Translations under genes and position numbers: made by a program | Assembly (NCBI RefSeq): GCF_000725345.1 | Contig: NZ_CP008852.1 | Location: forward strand, 734,001-798,000 | Source of the DNA: Pelosinus sp. UFO1 | GTDB lineage: Bacteria > Bacillota > Negativicutes > DSM-13327 | Length of the DNA: 64,000 nucleotides | Reading direction: 5' to 3' | Notes under the pieces: model-generated | Told to the model about the DNA's origin: nothing | The model's database searches: none | The model's input: only the letters and a program-made list of their open reading frames with translations | Shown: piece after piece, positions 25,203-32,588 of the stretch | Position numbering within the stretch: position 1 is the first letter of the stretch | How the letters are laid out: each line of letters starts with the position of its first letter

Positions 25203-26216
25203 ATGTGGAAGATACAAACAACAAAAATCAATGAAATATATAGATTTACCGATTACTTCATAAAGGATTTAATGGACTGGGCTATTGCTAACCCTAATAT
25301 TCAATGCACAGAGTTTGATACAATACAGAGTACAAAAATTAATGATAAGCTAAAAAGTCTTGCAGAAAGATATGAAGTCTTAAGACGAATCATGTCTCAA
25401 TTATCCTGTGCACCGGATATTAAAAACATATCAGAAGCATATGTAATGTGTACAACTTGCTACAAAGATATTCTGAATGGAAGTATGAACTCTCCATTAT
25501 TAGAAGCTGAAACTAAGACGATGGTTATAAAAGCTTTTAGGTATTTTTATAACTACTTGATTGACCAAGAATATTTCTGGCATACTTATAATCAATACGA
25601 TCCATTTGTCTCTAAGTCGCAATTTAGGCAGGATGTAGGGATGAAAAGGAAGGTTTGTCCGTATTGTGATGCTAGTAAAATTACTACTTCTCGGCGAACA
25701 AACACTGATCATTTTTTGCCAATAACGCAAGTTCCTTTGCTGGGAATATATTGGGAGAATTTGATTGTATCATGTGTTTCTTGTAATAATATTTTGGTTA
25801 AGGGAGATGATTTTAAGCTTCCGATAACACATCCCTTTTTTGACGAAACAGCAGATCATGTCTTTTTTTCGTTTGATGATAAATTACATACTATTGATAT
25901 AAATGGTGCTACAGATGCCGAAAAGAATTTTATCGAAGTTTTTAAGTTAAAAGATACATATAAAAATGAATGGGATCAAGTAAGTTTTACTCACAAATTG
26001 TTGACGAAAAGAATTATTAAACGGTTTAAGAATACTCCTAATAAGGATGACATACCTTTGCTTATAAATGAAGAAGTTGCAGATTACATGGCGATATTAT
26101 ATGATTTTGTACGGCGAAAAGAGTATACAAAATTAAATCTCGAGGTTTGTAATTATTTTAAAGCACTTCATCTAGATGCGTTTACTAGCTACTTATTATT
26201 TGAAGAGACTCTTTAA
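25203..26216 (+). CDS. HNH endonuclease, Septu PtuB-like
   Basis: The 337-residue protein carries a zinc-HNH core in the middle: CPYCDASK (about residue 157), TDHFLPI and YWENLIVSCVSCNNILVKGD. The C-x2-C, D-H and C-x2-C plus N arrangement is the HNH pattern seen in PtuB and retron Septu partners. The N-terminal 150 and C-terminal 120 residues are helical with no recognised domain. Only four bases separate it from the ATPase gene, so the two are one unit. It would cut DNA or RNA when the ATPase senses infection; the target is unknown. Confidence 0.82.
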   Translation: MWKIQTTKINEIYRFTDYFIKDLMDWAIANPNIQCTEFDTIQSTKINDKLKSLAERYEVLRRIMSQLSCAPDIKNISEAYVMCTTCYKDILNGSMNSPLLEAETKTMVIKAFRYFYNYLIDQEYFWHTYNQYDPFVSKSQFRQDVGMKRKVCPYCDASKITTSRRTNTDHFLPITQVPLLGIYWENLIVSCVSCNNILVKGDDFKLPITHPFFDETADHVFFSFDDKLHTIDINGATDAEKNFIEVFKLKDTYKNEWDQVSFTHKLLTKRIIKRFKNTPNKDDIPLLINEEVADYMAILYDFVRRKEYTKLNLEVCNYFKALHLDAFTSYLLFEETL

Positions 26217-26245
26217 AGTATGTTATTTTCAGAAGACGAAAAAAA

Positions 26246-26293
26246 TTTGCCGTTACCAATGATACGGTGAAACGTATCATTGGTAACGGCAAA
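26246..26293. repeat. Perfect 21-bp-stem palindrome after the HNH gene
   Basis: TTTGCCGTTACCAATGATACG (26246-26266) and its exact complement (26273-26293) flank the loop GTGAAA. It is the most complete copy of the CGTATCATTGG repeat and begins 30 bp after the HNH stop. Confidence 0.85.
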
Positions 26294-26303
26294 AAACTAT
26301 AAT

Positions 26304-26346
26304 AAAGACACAGCCTATCCCTTAGCGCAACAGGGCCGTGTCTTTT
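26304..26346 (+). terminator. Intrinsic terminator after the defence genes
   Basis: AAAGACAC pairs with GTGTCTTT, with a further GC-rich inner stem and T4 at the end. It would stop transcription from the ATPase/HNH operon before the RNA region. Confidence 0.65.
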
Positions 26347-26503
26347 GACAGATATCCACTCAGTTGACCGAGTAATTGAGACAGGTACGTTGACACTTGA
26401 GTAAGAAAAAGCTAAATTTAAAAGAAAAACCGCCCATTACAGCGGAGCATTTTAGCACATTCATTTTTATAAAATAACAACAGCTTTTCCACTTTACTTT
26501 CTC

Positions 26504-26531
26504 TTGCAATCCCCATAAAAAGTAATATAAT
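26504..26531 (+). promoter_or_regulatory. Sigma-A-type promoter of the candidate RNA gene
   Basis: TTGCAA (26504-26509) and a consensus TATAAT (26526-26531) are 16 bp apart. The predicted start is near 26538. No coding frame with a ribosome binding site follows for almost 480 bp. Confidence 0.7.
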
Positions 26532-26537
26532 TAGTAA

Positions 26538-26797
26538 TAGGTGGAAATTAAAAAGTCGCCGTGTCCTAAGAGTGTTGGCGCACTCCTAGGCACGAGCAGG
26601 TGAACAGAGCACCTACACGTAACAGCTAGCTGTCTACGACGACAATTTATTATACCGTGAACTTTCCTTGAAGACAAGGGATGGTATGTTCGGGGGATAA
26701 TAGGATTGTGGTGTATTGGCAGAGGCTTTGCGTCTGCATGCAATCAAGATGAAGCAAAGCGCATGTGTAGGTTGAATAGACCTCGCATGCGCTTTTT
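26538..26797 (+). ncRNA. Candidate structured small RNA of about 260 nt
   Basis: The stretch has a strong promoter, no credible coding frame, many self-complementary blocks and a clear terminator. Visible stems are: CGTG-CCTAAGAGTG with CACTCCTAGG-CACG (26560-26594); AGGTG/CACCT (26598-26614); palindrome ACAGCTAGCTGT (26621-26632); a long hairpin ACAAT..TATTAT..ATACC with GGTAT..ATAATA..ATTGT (26642-26709); GCTTTGC/GCAAAGC (26725-26760); and a terminator with a GCGCATG/CATGCGC stem then T5 (26756-26796). It does not show the signatures of tmRNA, SRP RNA, RNase P RNA or the common riboswitches, and its ends do not pair as in 6S RNA. The class is unknown. Confidence 0.6.
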
Positions 26798-26800
26798 AAT

Positions 26801-26883
26801 TTCCCCCAAAACAGCTGTTTGCTGGTTTCTTCTATCTGCAAAGACGGATAGAAGAAACTTCATGCAGTATGAAGATGGGGGGA
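26801..26883 (+). ncRNA. Candidate four-way-junction (cloverleaf-like) RNA element
   Basis: Four helices stack with almost no unpaired junction bases. P1 is TTCCCCCA (26801-26808) with TGGGGGGA (26876-26883); P2 is CAGC/GCTG (26812-26824); P3 is a perfect 12-bp stem (26825-26836 with 26847-26858) that extends by two pairs; P4 is TTCAT/ATGAA (26859-26873). The layout recalls a tRNA, but there is no T-loop GTTCRA, no CCA and no plausible anticodon arm, so it is not a tRNA gene. It could be a leader element for the gene at 27017 or the far end of the RNA above. Confidence 0.55.
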
Positions 26884-27016
26884 TATATAGTGGTGTCAGT
26901 AGAAGGTAAGAGATGGGTAATGCTTATAAAAAGAAGATTACATGGAGTACACGGATAAGGACAATTGATTAAGGAGATAGCAGGAGTTCATTTTAAATAC
27001 TAAGGAGAGGATTATT

Positions 27017-27310
27017 GTGAAAAAAGAAAGCCTTTTTGAATGTGCAATGGATTCTATGGAGGATATTAGCCTTAACATACCACTACAGCAAATATCAAAC
27101 GACTATTATTATTCCAATATAGCGGCTAAAGAATATGAAGAGGAACTACGTGCAGCACTCCCACAGAATTTACACCTCATTTTAAGTAGGCTTGCGGATA
27201 AAAACAATGAAAGGGAAGCAGCGAGTATGGCTGTTAGTTATCGGCAAGGGTTTTCTGACTCCATACGATTTATTATGCAGGCATTGTCCTGGGAGCCGTC
27301 AAGGCGGTGA
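27017..27310 (+). CDS. Small hypothetical protein (97 aa)
   Basis: A helical, acidic protein starting with GTG after AGGAGAGG. The C-terminal half (LSRLADKNNEREAASMAVSY, RQGFSDSIRFIMQALSW) resembles small DUF6809-like proteins of Firmicutes, a family with no known function; this is an impression, not a match. Its last 14 codons and the terminator are duplicated at 37194-37285. It is 133 bp downstream of the cloverleaf-like element, which could sit in its leader. Confidence 0.65.
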   Translation: MKKESLFECAMDSMEDISLNIPLQQISNDYYYSNIAAKEYEEELRAALPQNLHLILSRLADKNNEREAASMAVSYRQGFSDSIRFIMQALSWEPSRR

Positions 27311-27328
27311 TTTTTTGGCAATTAAATG

Positions 27329-27356
27329 AAAGGTACTCTGTAAAGGGTGCCTTTAT
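27329..27356 (+). terminator. Terminator of the 97-aa protein gene
   Basis: AAAGGTACTCT pairs with AGGGTGCCTTT through two G-U pairs. The same hairpin accompanies the duplicated gene tail at 37258-37285. Confidence 0.6.
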
Positions 27357-27360
27357 TTGA

Positions 27361-27412
27361 AAATGATAACGTCCCTATCCTCAGAGTGCCGAGGGTAGGG
27401 ACGTTATCATTT
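27361..27412. repeat. 52-bp hairpin repeat, copy at 39175-39229
   Basis: AAATGATAACGTCCCTATCC begins a 22-bp stem (one G-U pair) with an 8-nt loop. The same sequence occurs at 39175, where it directly follows the 41-bp repeat. It ends convergently with the flavin reductase gene. Confidence 0.8.
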
Positions 27413-27424
27413 GTATTGGGTCGC

Positions 27425-27964
27425 TCACGATTCGATAATATATGCACTAACGATCTCTCCGTAATAAGCGGTATGAAAATCCTTGTTTCTACTGTGAAAG
27501 GAACTATCAACGTCCTGTGGGTAAAAGATAGTCTTGTTTTCTTCTGTAATTTCACACTCATCTTGTTTTTGCTTGTATATAACCCTACACTCAAGCGTTA
27601 AAGGAAGTTCCTTAATAGCAGGAACAGAAACAGTATTAGGTGTTTCAAGTGTCAAGTTAAGTTCTTTGATTTTATCAATTGTACGACCGGATTTTGTCCC
27701 GCAAATCGCTAATATCTTTTTGTCAAAAGCACCATATGGTATATTTATTGTGAATTCAGGATTTTTATCAAGTTGATGTTTTGTAAAACGATTTTCTCTA
27801 ACGAAAACGGTAAAAATGGGTTTTGCCCATTCAATTCCGAGTGTACCCCAAGAAATAGTCATAGAGTTTACTTTGTCATCTACCTTCGTCGTCACCAAAA
27901 CACCTGTTTTGACCGCTTTCATAATTTCATTCGCATAATCAAATACTTCAATCTTTTTTTTCAT
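27425..27964 (-). CDS. Flavin reductase family protein
   Basis: The 179-residue protein is a split-barrel FMN-binding protein of the flavin reductase/flavoredoxin family (VLVTTKVDDKVNSMTISWGT, PIFTVFVRENRFTKHQL, FTINIPYGAFDKKILAICG, KSGRTIDKIKEL). It probably carries FMN and transfers electrons from a ferredoxin or NAD(P)H. GGAGG precedes the start. It is divergent from an HxlR regulator with a 107-bp shared promoter region, so HxlR likely controls it. Confidence 0.9.
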   Translation of the reverse strand: MKKKIEVFDYANEIMKAVKTGVLVTTKVDDKVNSMTISWGTLGIEWAKPIFTVFVRENRFTKHQLDKNPEFTINIPYGAFDKKILAICGTKSGRTIDKIKELNLTLETPNTVSVPAIKELPLTLECRVIYKQKQDECEITEENKTIFYPQDVDSSFHSRNKDFHTAYYGEIVSAYIIES

Positions 27965-28071
27965 AGTGCTAAGCCTCCTTGAAACTTCGATGTTTCTATG
28001 GTAAACTAATATGCGCTTGATAACAAGTATGCACTTTTTTGTGAGATACTATCCAAAAGGAGAGTATGTGT

Positions 28072-28398
28072 ATGGTTCAAGAAGATGAGGTATTTTCCGC
28101 ACCATTTGAATATACATTGTCAATCATTGGTGGAAAGTGGAAAATGATTATAATGTTTTGGTTGTCTAAACGAAAAATAATAAGATATGGAGAATTAAAA
28201 AAATTAATAAAAGGTATTACTCATAAAATGTTAAGTAGCCAACTAAAAGAACTTGAACATGAAGGAATTATTATTCGCAAAGAATATCATCAAGTTCCAC
28301 CTAAAGTAGAATATTCTTTGTCAGAGAAAGGCTGGACTCTTATGCCTATATTAGAGGAAATGTGCAAATGGGGACATTTGTATTTTGAAGACAAATAA
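28072..28398 (+). CDS. HxlR family transcriptional regulator
   Basis: A winged-helix protein of 108 residues with the family core FEYTLSIIGGKWKMIIMFWL and GITHKMLSSQLKELEHEGII. The cysteine that usually precedes the first helix of redox-sensing HxlR proteins (C-P-V-E) is replaced by alanine (SAPFEY), so a thiol-based switch like HypR or YodB at that position is unlikely. ATG at 28072 is nine bases after AAGGAG and is preferred to the ATG at 28066. It is divergent from the flavin reductase gene. Confidence 0.9.
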   Translation: MVQEDEVFSAPFEYTLSIIGGKWKMIIMFWLSKRKIIRYGELKKLIKGITHKMLSSQLKELEHEGIIIRKEYHQVPPKVEYSLSEKGWTLMPILEEMCKWGHLYFEDK

Positions 28399-28403
28399 TT
28401 TTG

Positions 28404-28440
28404 AAATGAGTACCGCCCCTATCCTCAGTAGATTGGGGGT
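28404..28440. terminator. Hairpin between convergent HxlR and YkvI-like genes
   Basis: ACCGCCCCTATCCTCA pairs imperfectly with TGGGGGTAGAGGCGGT and is followed by TTTTG. It belongs to the CCCCTATCCTC hairpin family. Confidence 0.65.
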
Positions 28441-28458
28441 AGAGGCGGTTTTGTGCTT

Positions 28459-29610
28459 TTAAACTGCTTTATCAAGTTTATGTTCCTTTCTGAGCGTAGC
28501 ATTTTTTCTGATTTTGATCGTACCGATAATAATCTCTGGAAGTAAGACAAAGAATAGGCCGATATAACCAACGGAACCGTATCCCTTGACAACGATATTC
28601 GTTAAGCCAAAGACAGAGATACCTGTGCATATTACGATAGTAATAAGAGAAATGGCGATTCTACGAGTTCTCAATTGTTTGAAAATATTTCTTTTACTCA
28701 ACACGGGCTCGAAACGAGCGACTGTAGAAAATATTAAGGAAATTGCAGTACCTAGTAATGCTACAAACAAAATGACACTGTATAGAATTTTTAGCCAAGG
28801 CAAGTCAAGTTTGGTAGTGACAAAATATACTGGTAATGTCTGATTGAGAACTTCTGGGGAAAAGCCTAGCAGCATGATACAAATAATTGCTAGAAATCCA
28901 CCGTTTAGAATCGTGCCAAACAGCATAAACCGATTGCAGTCCTGAGTCGTTTTAATATTATGCGAGACAGAGATGATTGGTAGCACTGTGAAAGCTTGAA
29001 AGCCAATGTAAATTAACATATGCCAAACCGCATCTCCTAAGCTGGTATCAAAGGTTTCATGAGTAGCCAGAATTCGCTCGAAATTAAAGGCACCCATTTG
29101 AATACCTAGTACGCAGAGAAGTAGAAGGGTAACGATGATAAAGTACGTCTTAAGATTTAAGACTTTAATAATTAATTCGCTGCCAAATATGGTTAATAAC
29201 AATACAATAAGTCCCACGGCTACGATGCCGATTCCATAAGGAATTCCCAGAGAACTATTTAATAGGGCACCTGAACCTGCAATGGAAGTACTTACACCAC
29301 ATACAATCAACAGGATAAAACCCAACTCAAATATAAGGGAAAAATATTTTTCATAAGGGTGAAAAAGAGCATCACAAAAACTTTTATAATCATAGGTTTT
29401 ATAATCTTTTGCCAAGACCAGTGCATTCCGATGCCCCCATCCTAACAATAGCATGGCAATCAGAGGGAGAAAAAGTGAGTACCAGCCATATTTTACAAAG
29501 TAATTAACTTCTTGGTTCCCGGTAGCAAAGCCTCCGCCACTATGGGTTGCAAACCATACAGCCGCCATGGCAAATGCTGTTCCTATTGAACCAGATTTTG
29601 AATTTCCCAT
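28459..29610 (-). CDS. YkvI-like APC-superfamily membrane transporter
   Basis: A 383-residue protein with ten to eleven hydrophobic segments. The N-terminus SIGTAFAMAAVWFATHSGGG with FATGNQE, and the later PIISVSHNIKT, fit the uncharacterised YkvI family of LeuT-fold transporters. The long leader is a T-box riboswitch with a UGGU antiterminator bulge, so expression responds to the uncharged state of one tRNA. The transporter therefore probably imports, or exchanges, that amino acid; the specifier reads most simply as leucine. It is transcribed alone. Confidence 0.85.
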   Translation of the reverse strand: MGNSKSGSIGTAFAMAAVWFATHSGGGFATGNQEVNYFVKYGWYSLFLPLIAMLLLGWGHRNALVLAKDYKTYDYKSFCDALFHPYEKYFSLIFELGFILLIVCGVSTSIAGSGALLNSSLGIPYGIGIVAVGLIVLLLTIFGSELIIKVLNLKTYFIIVTLLLLCVLGIQMGAFNFERILATHETFDTSLGDAVWHMLIYIGFQAFTVLPIISVSHNIKTTQDCNRFMLFGTILNGGFLAIICIMLLGFSPEVLNQTLPVYFVTTKLDLPWLKILYSVILFVALLGTAISLIFSTVARFEPVLSKRNIFKQLRTRRIAISLITIVICTGISVFGLTNIVVKGYGSVGYIGLFFVLLPEIIIGTIKIRKNATLRKEHKLDKAV

Positions 29611-29639
29611 ATTTTCTCATCCTCTCTTTGGTGTTTTTA

Positions 29640-29956
29640 TTACATAGAAAAGCCCCTATTGACATGATGTCAATAGGGGCGACAATATCGCGGTACCACC
29701 CTACATTAGGCTCGTAGTTCAGCCAAACGTAAATACAATGGCTGATATCCTATAACGCGGATGTACGCTTTTGCCTAACGAAGTTAAATTCCTACCTTCA
29801 GCAAAAGAATTCATGGGCGAGTTTCGCAAAAAATGTCTGTACCGGTTTTCACCAACCACCGGATCTCTGAAACAGAATCATAGTTGCTTTTTCCCAATCA
29901 TTATTTTTAAATCGATTTTAAATTTTGTAAACATTACACGCCTGCAGGACGAAGTA
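29640..29956 (-). promoter_or_regulatory. T-box riboswitch leader of the YkvI-like transporter
   Basis: On the minus strand the T-box core GGGTGGTACCGCG (29688-29701) precedes the terminator GCCCCTATTGACAT / ATGTCAATAGGGGC (29653-29680) and T4. Stem I is recognisable upstream: CCGGTGGTTGGTGAAAACCGG apical region (29839-29861) and lower helices GCAA/TTGC and GGG/CCC. The specifier loop reads GAAACTCG (about 29818-29829), which gives CTC (Leu) followed by a purine, or ACT (Thr) in the other register. The UGGU bulge fits a tRNA with discriminator A, which favours leucine. Confidence 0.88.
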
Positions 29957-29962
29957 ATTATT

Positions 29963-29992
29963 ATAATAGTACACTTGTTAACAAATTGTCAA
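29963..29992 (-). promoter_or_regulatory. Promoter of the T-box leader
   Basis: On the minus strand TTGACA (29987-29992) and TATTAT (29963-29968) are separated by 18 bp, placing the RNA start near 29956. The region 29993-30165 shows nothing else. Confidence 0.7.
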
Positions 29993-30165
29993 TAAAATAT
30001 TGAATAAAGATGAAATTAGTATTTTGTAATAATACAAACGTTCTTCACATAAAGATAGTGAGAATAATAGGAATTCCATTGTTAATGAAATCTAGGTAGA
30101 GTTTTGTTGGTTAAGTTACGATCCGTAGATAATTAGCCTTATAAGAGACTTTCACTATAAAGGAA

Positions 30166-30208
30166 AAGAGGCTATTACAAAACTCAAACGAGTTCTGAAT
30201 AGCCTCTT
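30166..30208 (-). terminator. Terminator of the TRAP operon
   Basis: AAGAGGCTATT pairs perfectly with AATAGCCTCTT, and on the minus strand TTTTCC follows. It lies 25 bp past the dctP-type stop codon. Confidence 0.75.
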
Positions 30209-30232
30209 CGAATAGTTCCATATTCTATTTTA

Positions 30233-31243
30233 TTACTTTAAAGTGTGTATATAATCAATAAGATCTTTAAATTGTGCACCATTCTTATCAATTACTGGTT
30301 TAACGGCTGCTTGCCACTCAGCTACGTTCTCAACAGGAGTAATTGTAACGCCAGCAGCTTTAATTTTTGCGTTGGATTTTTCCTCATATTTAGCCCATTC
30401 TTCCTTTTCTGTAGTAACAGAAGCAGTAGCGGCATCTTGAATAATCTTTTGATCAGCCGGTGAAAATTTCTTCCACATAGCTAAGTTCATCAAAAGTACT
30501 TCAGGAACACGTTGATGTCCATCTAAAATATAATTTTTCGCAACTGTATAATGGTTTGCAGATTCAAAGGAAGGTGCATTATTTTCGGCAGCATCAATTG
30601 TACCAGTCTGTAATGCTCCAAATACATCACCATATGGCATTACAATAGGATTTGCACCTAGAGCAGTAACCATCTCAAGGGTAATTGCACTTTGTTGTAC
30701 GCGTATTTTTTGACCTTTCAAGTCGGAAAGCTTGGTAAGAGGCTTGCTGGAATAGAAGCTTCTAGCGCCAGACTCATAGTAAGCCAATCCCATCATATTA
30801 GACGATTGAAGGTCTTTTAGCAGTTTCTGCCCTTTTTCGCTATCCAAAAATGCCCATTCTTGTTTTGAGTCTGTAAATAAATATGGAAGAGCAAACAATC
30901 CCATTTGGGGGTTGAAGGAGGTAAGTGTAGCACTGCTAACTCTTGTCATATCAACGGTACCACCTGTTTGAACCTGACTTACAACTGAGTTTTCGTCACC
31001 TAATGTTCCGCCAGGATAAACTTCAACATTAATTCTGCCGTTTGAGGCTTGTTTAACAAGTTCTGCAAATTTCTTGTCACCTAATGTTGTCGGATAGTCC
31101 GCGGGGTGAGCTTCTGCCAGCCTGATCGTCACTTTTGCTCCTTCACTCGATTTTTCCGCGGTTTTTGAACCTCCTGAGCTACAACCAGTCAACAAAGCAG
31201 CACATAGCAGCGTTGCAGTTAGAACGGACAAACTTTTCTTCAT
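30233..31243 (-). CDS. TRAP transporter solute-binding lipoprotein (DctP family)
   Basis: A lipoprotein signal (lipobox LTGC, Cys about 21) is followed by a DctP-type binding domain. Typical segments are TIRLAEAHPADYPTTLGDKK, VEVYPGGTLGDE, LKGQKIRVQQS with the carboxylate-binding arginine, and GTIDAAENNAPSFESANHY. It captures an organic acid outside the membrane and delivers it to the DctQM permease encoded just upstream in the same operon. The ligand is probably a C4-dicarboxylate or sugar acid; the sequence does not decide. Confidence 0.94.
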   Translation of the reverse strand: MKKSLSVLTATLLCAALLTGCSSGGSKTAEKSSEGAKVTIRLAEAHPADYPTTLGDKKFAELVKQASNGRINVEVYPGGTLGDENSVVSQVQTGGTVDMTRVSSATLTSFNPQMGLFALPYLFTDSKQEWAFLDSEKGQKLLKDLQSSNMMGLAYYESGARSFYSSKPLTKLSDLKGQKIRVQQSAITLEMVTALGANPIVMPYGDVFGALQTGTIDAAENNAPSFESANHYTVAKNYILDGHQRVPEVLLMNLAMWKKFSPADQKIIQDAATASVTTEKEEWAKYEEKSNAKIKAAGVTITPVENVAEWQAAVKPVIDKNGAQFKDLIDYIHTLK

Positions 31244-31289
31244 TTTCTTAGCTCCTTTTTAATTTGTTATTTTAAATACTTAAATGTAT

Positions 31290-32588
31290 TTAACGCAAGA
31301 AATGTGGTAAATACGTAGATAATTGAGGAACGTAGATAATGACCATCAAACAAACAAACAGGATCGCATAGAATGGGACCATGTGTTTGACAGCTCTCCC
31401 GATCGGTGTATCTGTCAAGGCACACCCGATAAACAATACAGCTCCATGAGGTGGAATCGTCAAGCCAATTCCTAGGCTGAGCATCATAACAATTCCGAAA
31501 TGGACAGGGTCTATATGCATGCTAAGTACAACTGGCTTTAAGATTGGTGTCATAATCATAATTAATGGTGCCATATCCATCGGTGCGCTCAGCAAAATCA
31601 ACAAACAAGCGATGATAAACAATACGATGAGCGGGTTACTGGATATTTGTAATAGAAGTGCAGTAACCATATCGGGTATACGCAAGATTGTTAAAACATA
31701 GCTAAATGCTGCAGAAGCTGCCATTAAGAAAAACACAAGAGAGCAGATTCTTAATGTTTTTAATATAATAGGCCAAAACTCTGTAATGGGAATATCGCGA
31801 TAAAAGAAGAAGGTAATAATGAAAGCGTACAAGCAAGCAATTGCTCCTGCTTCAGTGGCTGTAAACCAACCTGTAAAAATACCCCCGAGAATGATAACGC
31901 AAGGCATAATAGAAAATATTCCGTCAAAAATAGTTTTTCCGCGTTCTTCCTGCGGTATTATTTCAATCGTTGTGTAACCATTTCTAATCGCTAGAAATCG
32001 ACCAGCAGTCATTAAGATTGCACAGATAACGAGACCAGGAAATACACCCGCTAAGAAAAGAGCATTGATAGACGGAGCCGATGCGCCATAAGCAAGGGCA
32101 TACAAAATCAAATTATGACTTGGTGGAACAACAACACCTTGTATCGCACCAGAAATAGTAAGGCTTGTTGCAAATTCTTTACTATAACCTTTTTTGACCA
32201 TCTGCGGGATCAAAACAGTACCCACAGAAGCGATATCAGCAGCAGCTGAGCCGGAAATGTTACCAAACAATAGGCAAGCAAGGCAGTTTACCATAGCAAG
32301 ACCACCCTTAAAGCGGCCAAAACCTAGCAATGCGAATTTTATTAATCGTTTGGCTAGCCCACCTTCACCCATAATTTGACCAGCCAAAATAAAGAACGGA
32401 ATGGTAAGTAACGCATAGTTATTAAGGCCATCGATCATTTTGTGAGAAATTAACTCAAGACCAAAATCCTCCATTAAAAACACAACTAGGGTGGAGGAGA
32501 CAATGCATAACGAAATTGGCACTCGTATCAGCATTAACCCAATAAATGTTACTGTAAGTGCAATAATTTCAAGCGTAGTATAATCCAT
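31290..32588 (-). CDS. TRAP transporter large permease (DctM)
   Basis: The 432-residue protein has about twelve to thirteen membrane segments with family motifs IPFFILAGQIMGEGGLAKRL, GNISGSAAADIASVGTVLIP and IGLTIPPHGAVLF. It is the Na+-coupled transport subunit. The ATG at 32588 shares a base with the TGA stop of the DctQ gene (TGATG), so the two are translationally coupled, and GGGGGTGG lies upstream. Confidence 0.95.
   Translation of the reverse strand: MDYTTLEIIALTVTFIGLMLIRVPISLCIVSSTLVVFLMEDFGLELISHKMIDGLNNYALLTIPFFILAGQIMGEGGLAKRLIKFALLGFGRFKGGLAMVNCLACLLFGNISGSAAADIASVGTVLIPQMVKKGYSKEFATSLTISGAIQGVVVPPSHNLILYALAYGASAPSINALFLAGVFPGLVICAILMTAGRFLAIRNGYTTIEIIPQEERGKTIFDGIFSIMPCVIILGGIFTGWFTATEAGAIACLYAFIITFFFYRDIPITEFWPIILKTLRICSLVFFLMAASAAFSYVLTILRIPDMVTALLLQISSNPLIVLFIIACLLILLSAPMDMAPLIMIMTPILKPVVLSMHIDPVHFGIVMMLSLGIGLTIPPHGAVLFIGCALTDTPIGRAVKHMVPFYAILFVCLMVIIYVPQLSTYLPHFLR

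Noticed and set aside
23870-26216. OLD/Gabija-type system or a retron
   Set aside because: There is no TOPRIM nuclease domain in the ATPase, no UvrD-type helicase and no reverse transcriptase; the partner is an HNH protein, which fits Septu better.
26801-26883. tRNA gene
   Set aside because: The cloverleaf-like stems do not carry a T-loop GTTCRA, CCA end or a seven-base anticodon loop, so it is not a tRNA gene.
26510-26900. Coding frames of 60-70 codons on both strands
   Set aside because: They lack ribosome binding sites, overlap the stems of the candidate RNA and show no protein-like composition.
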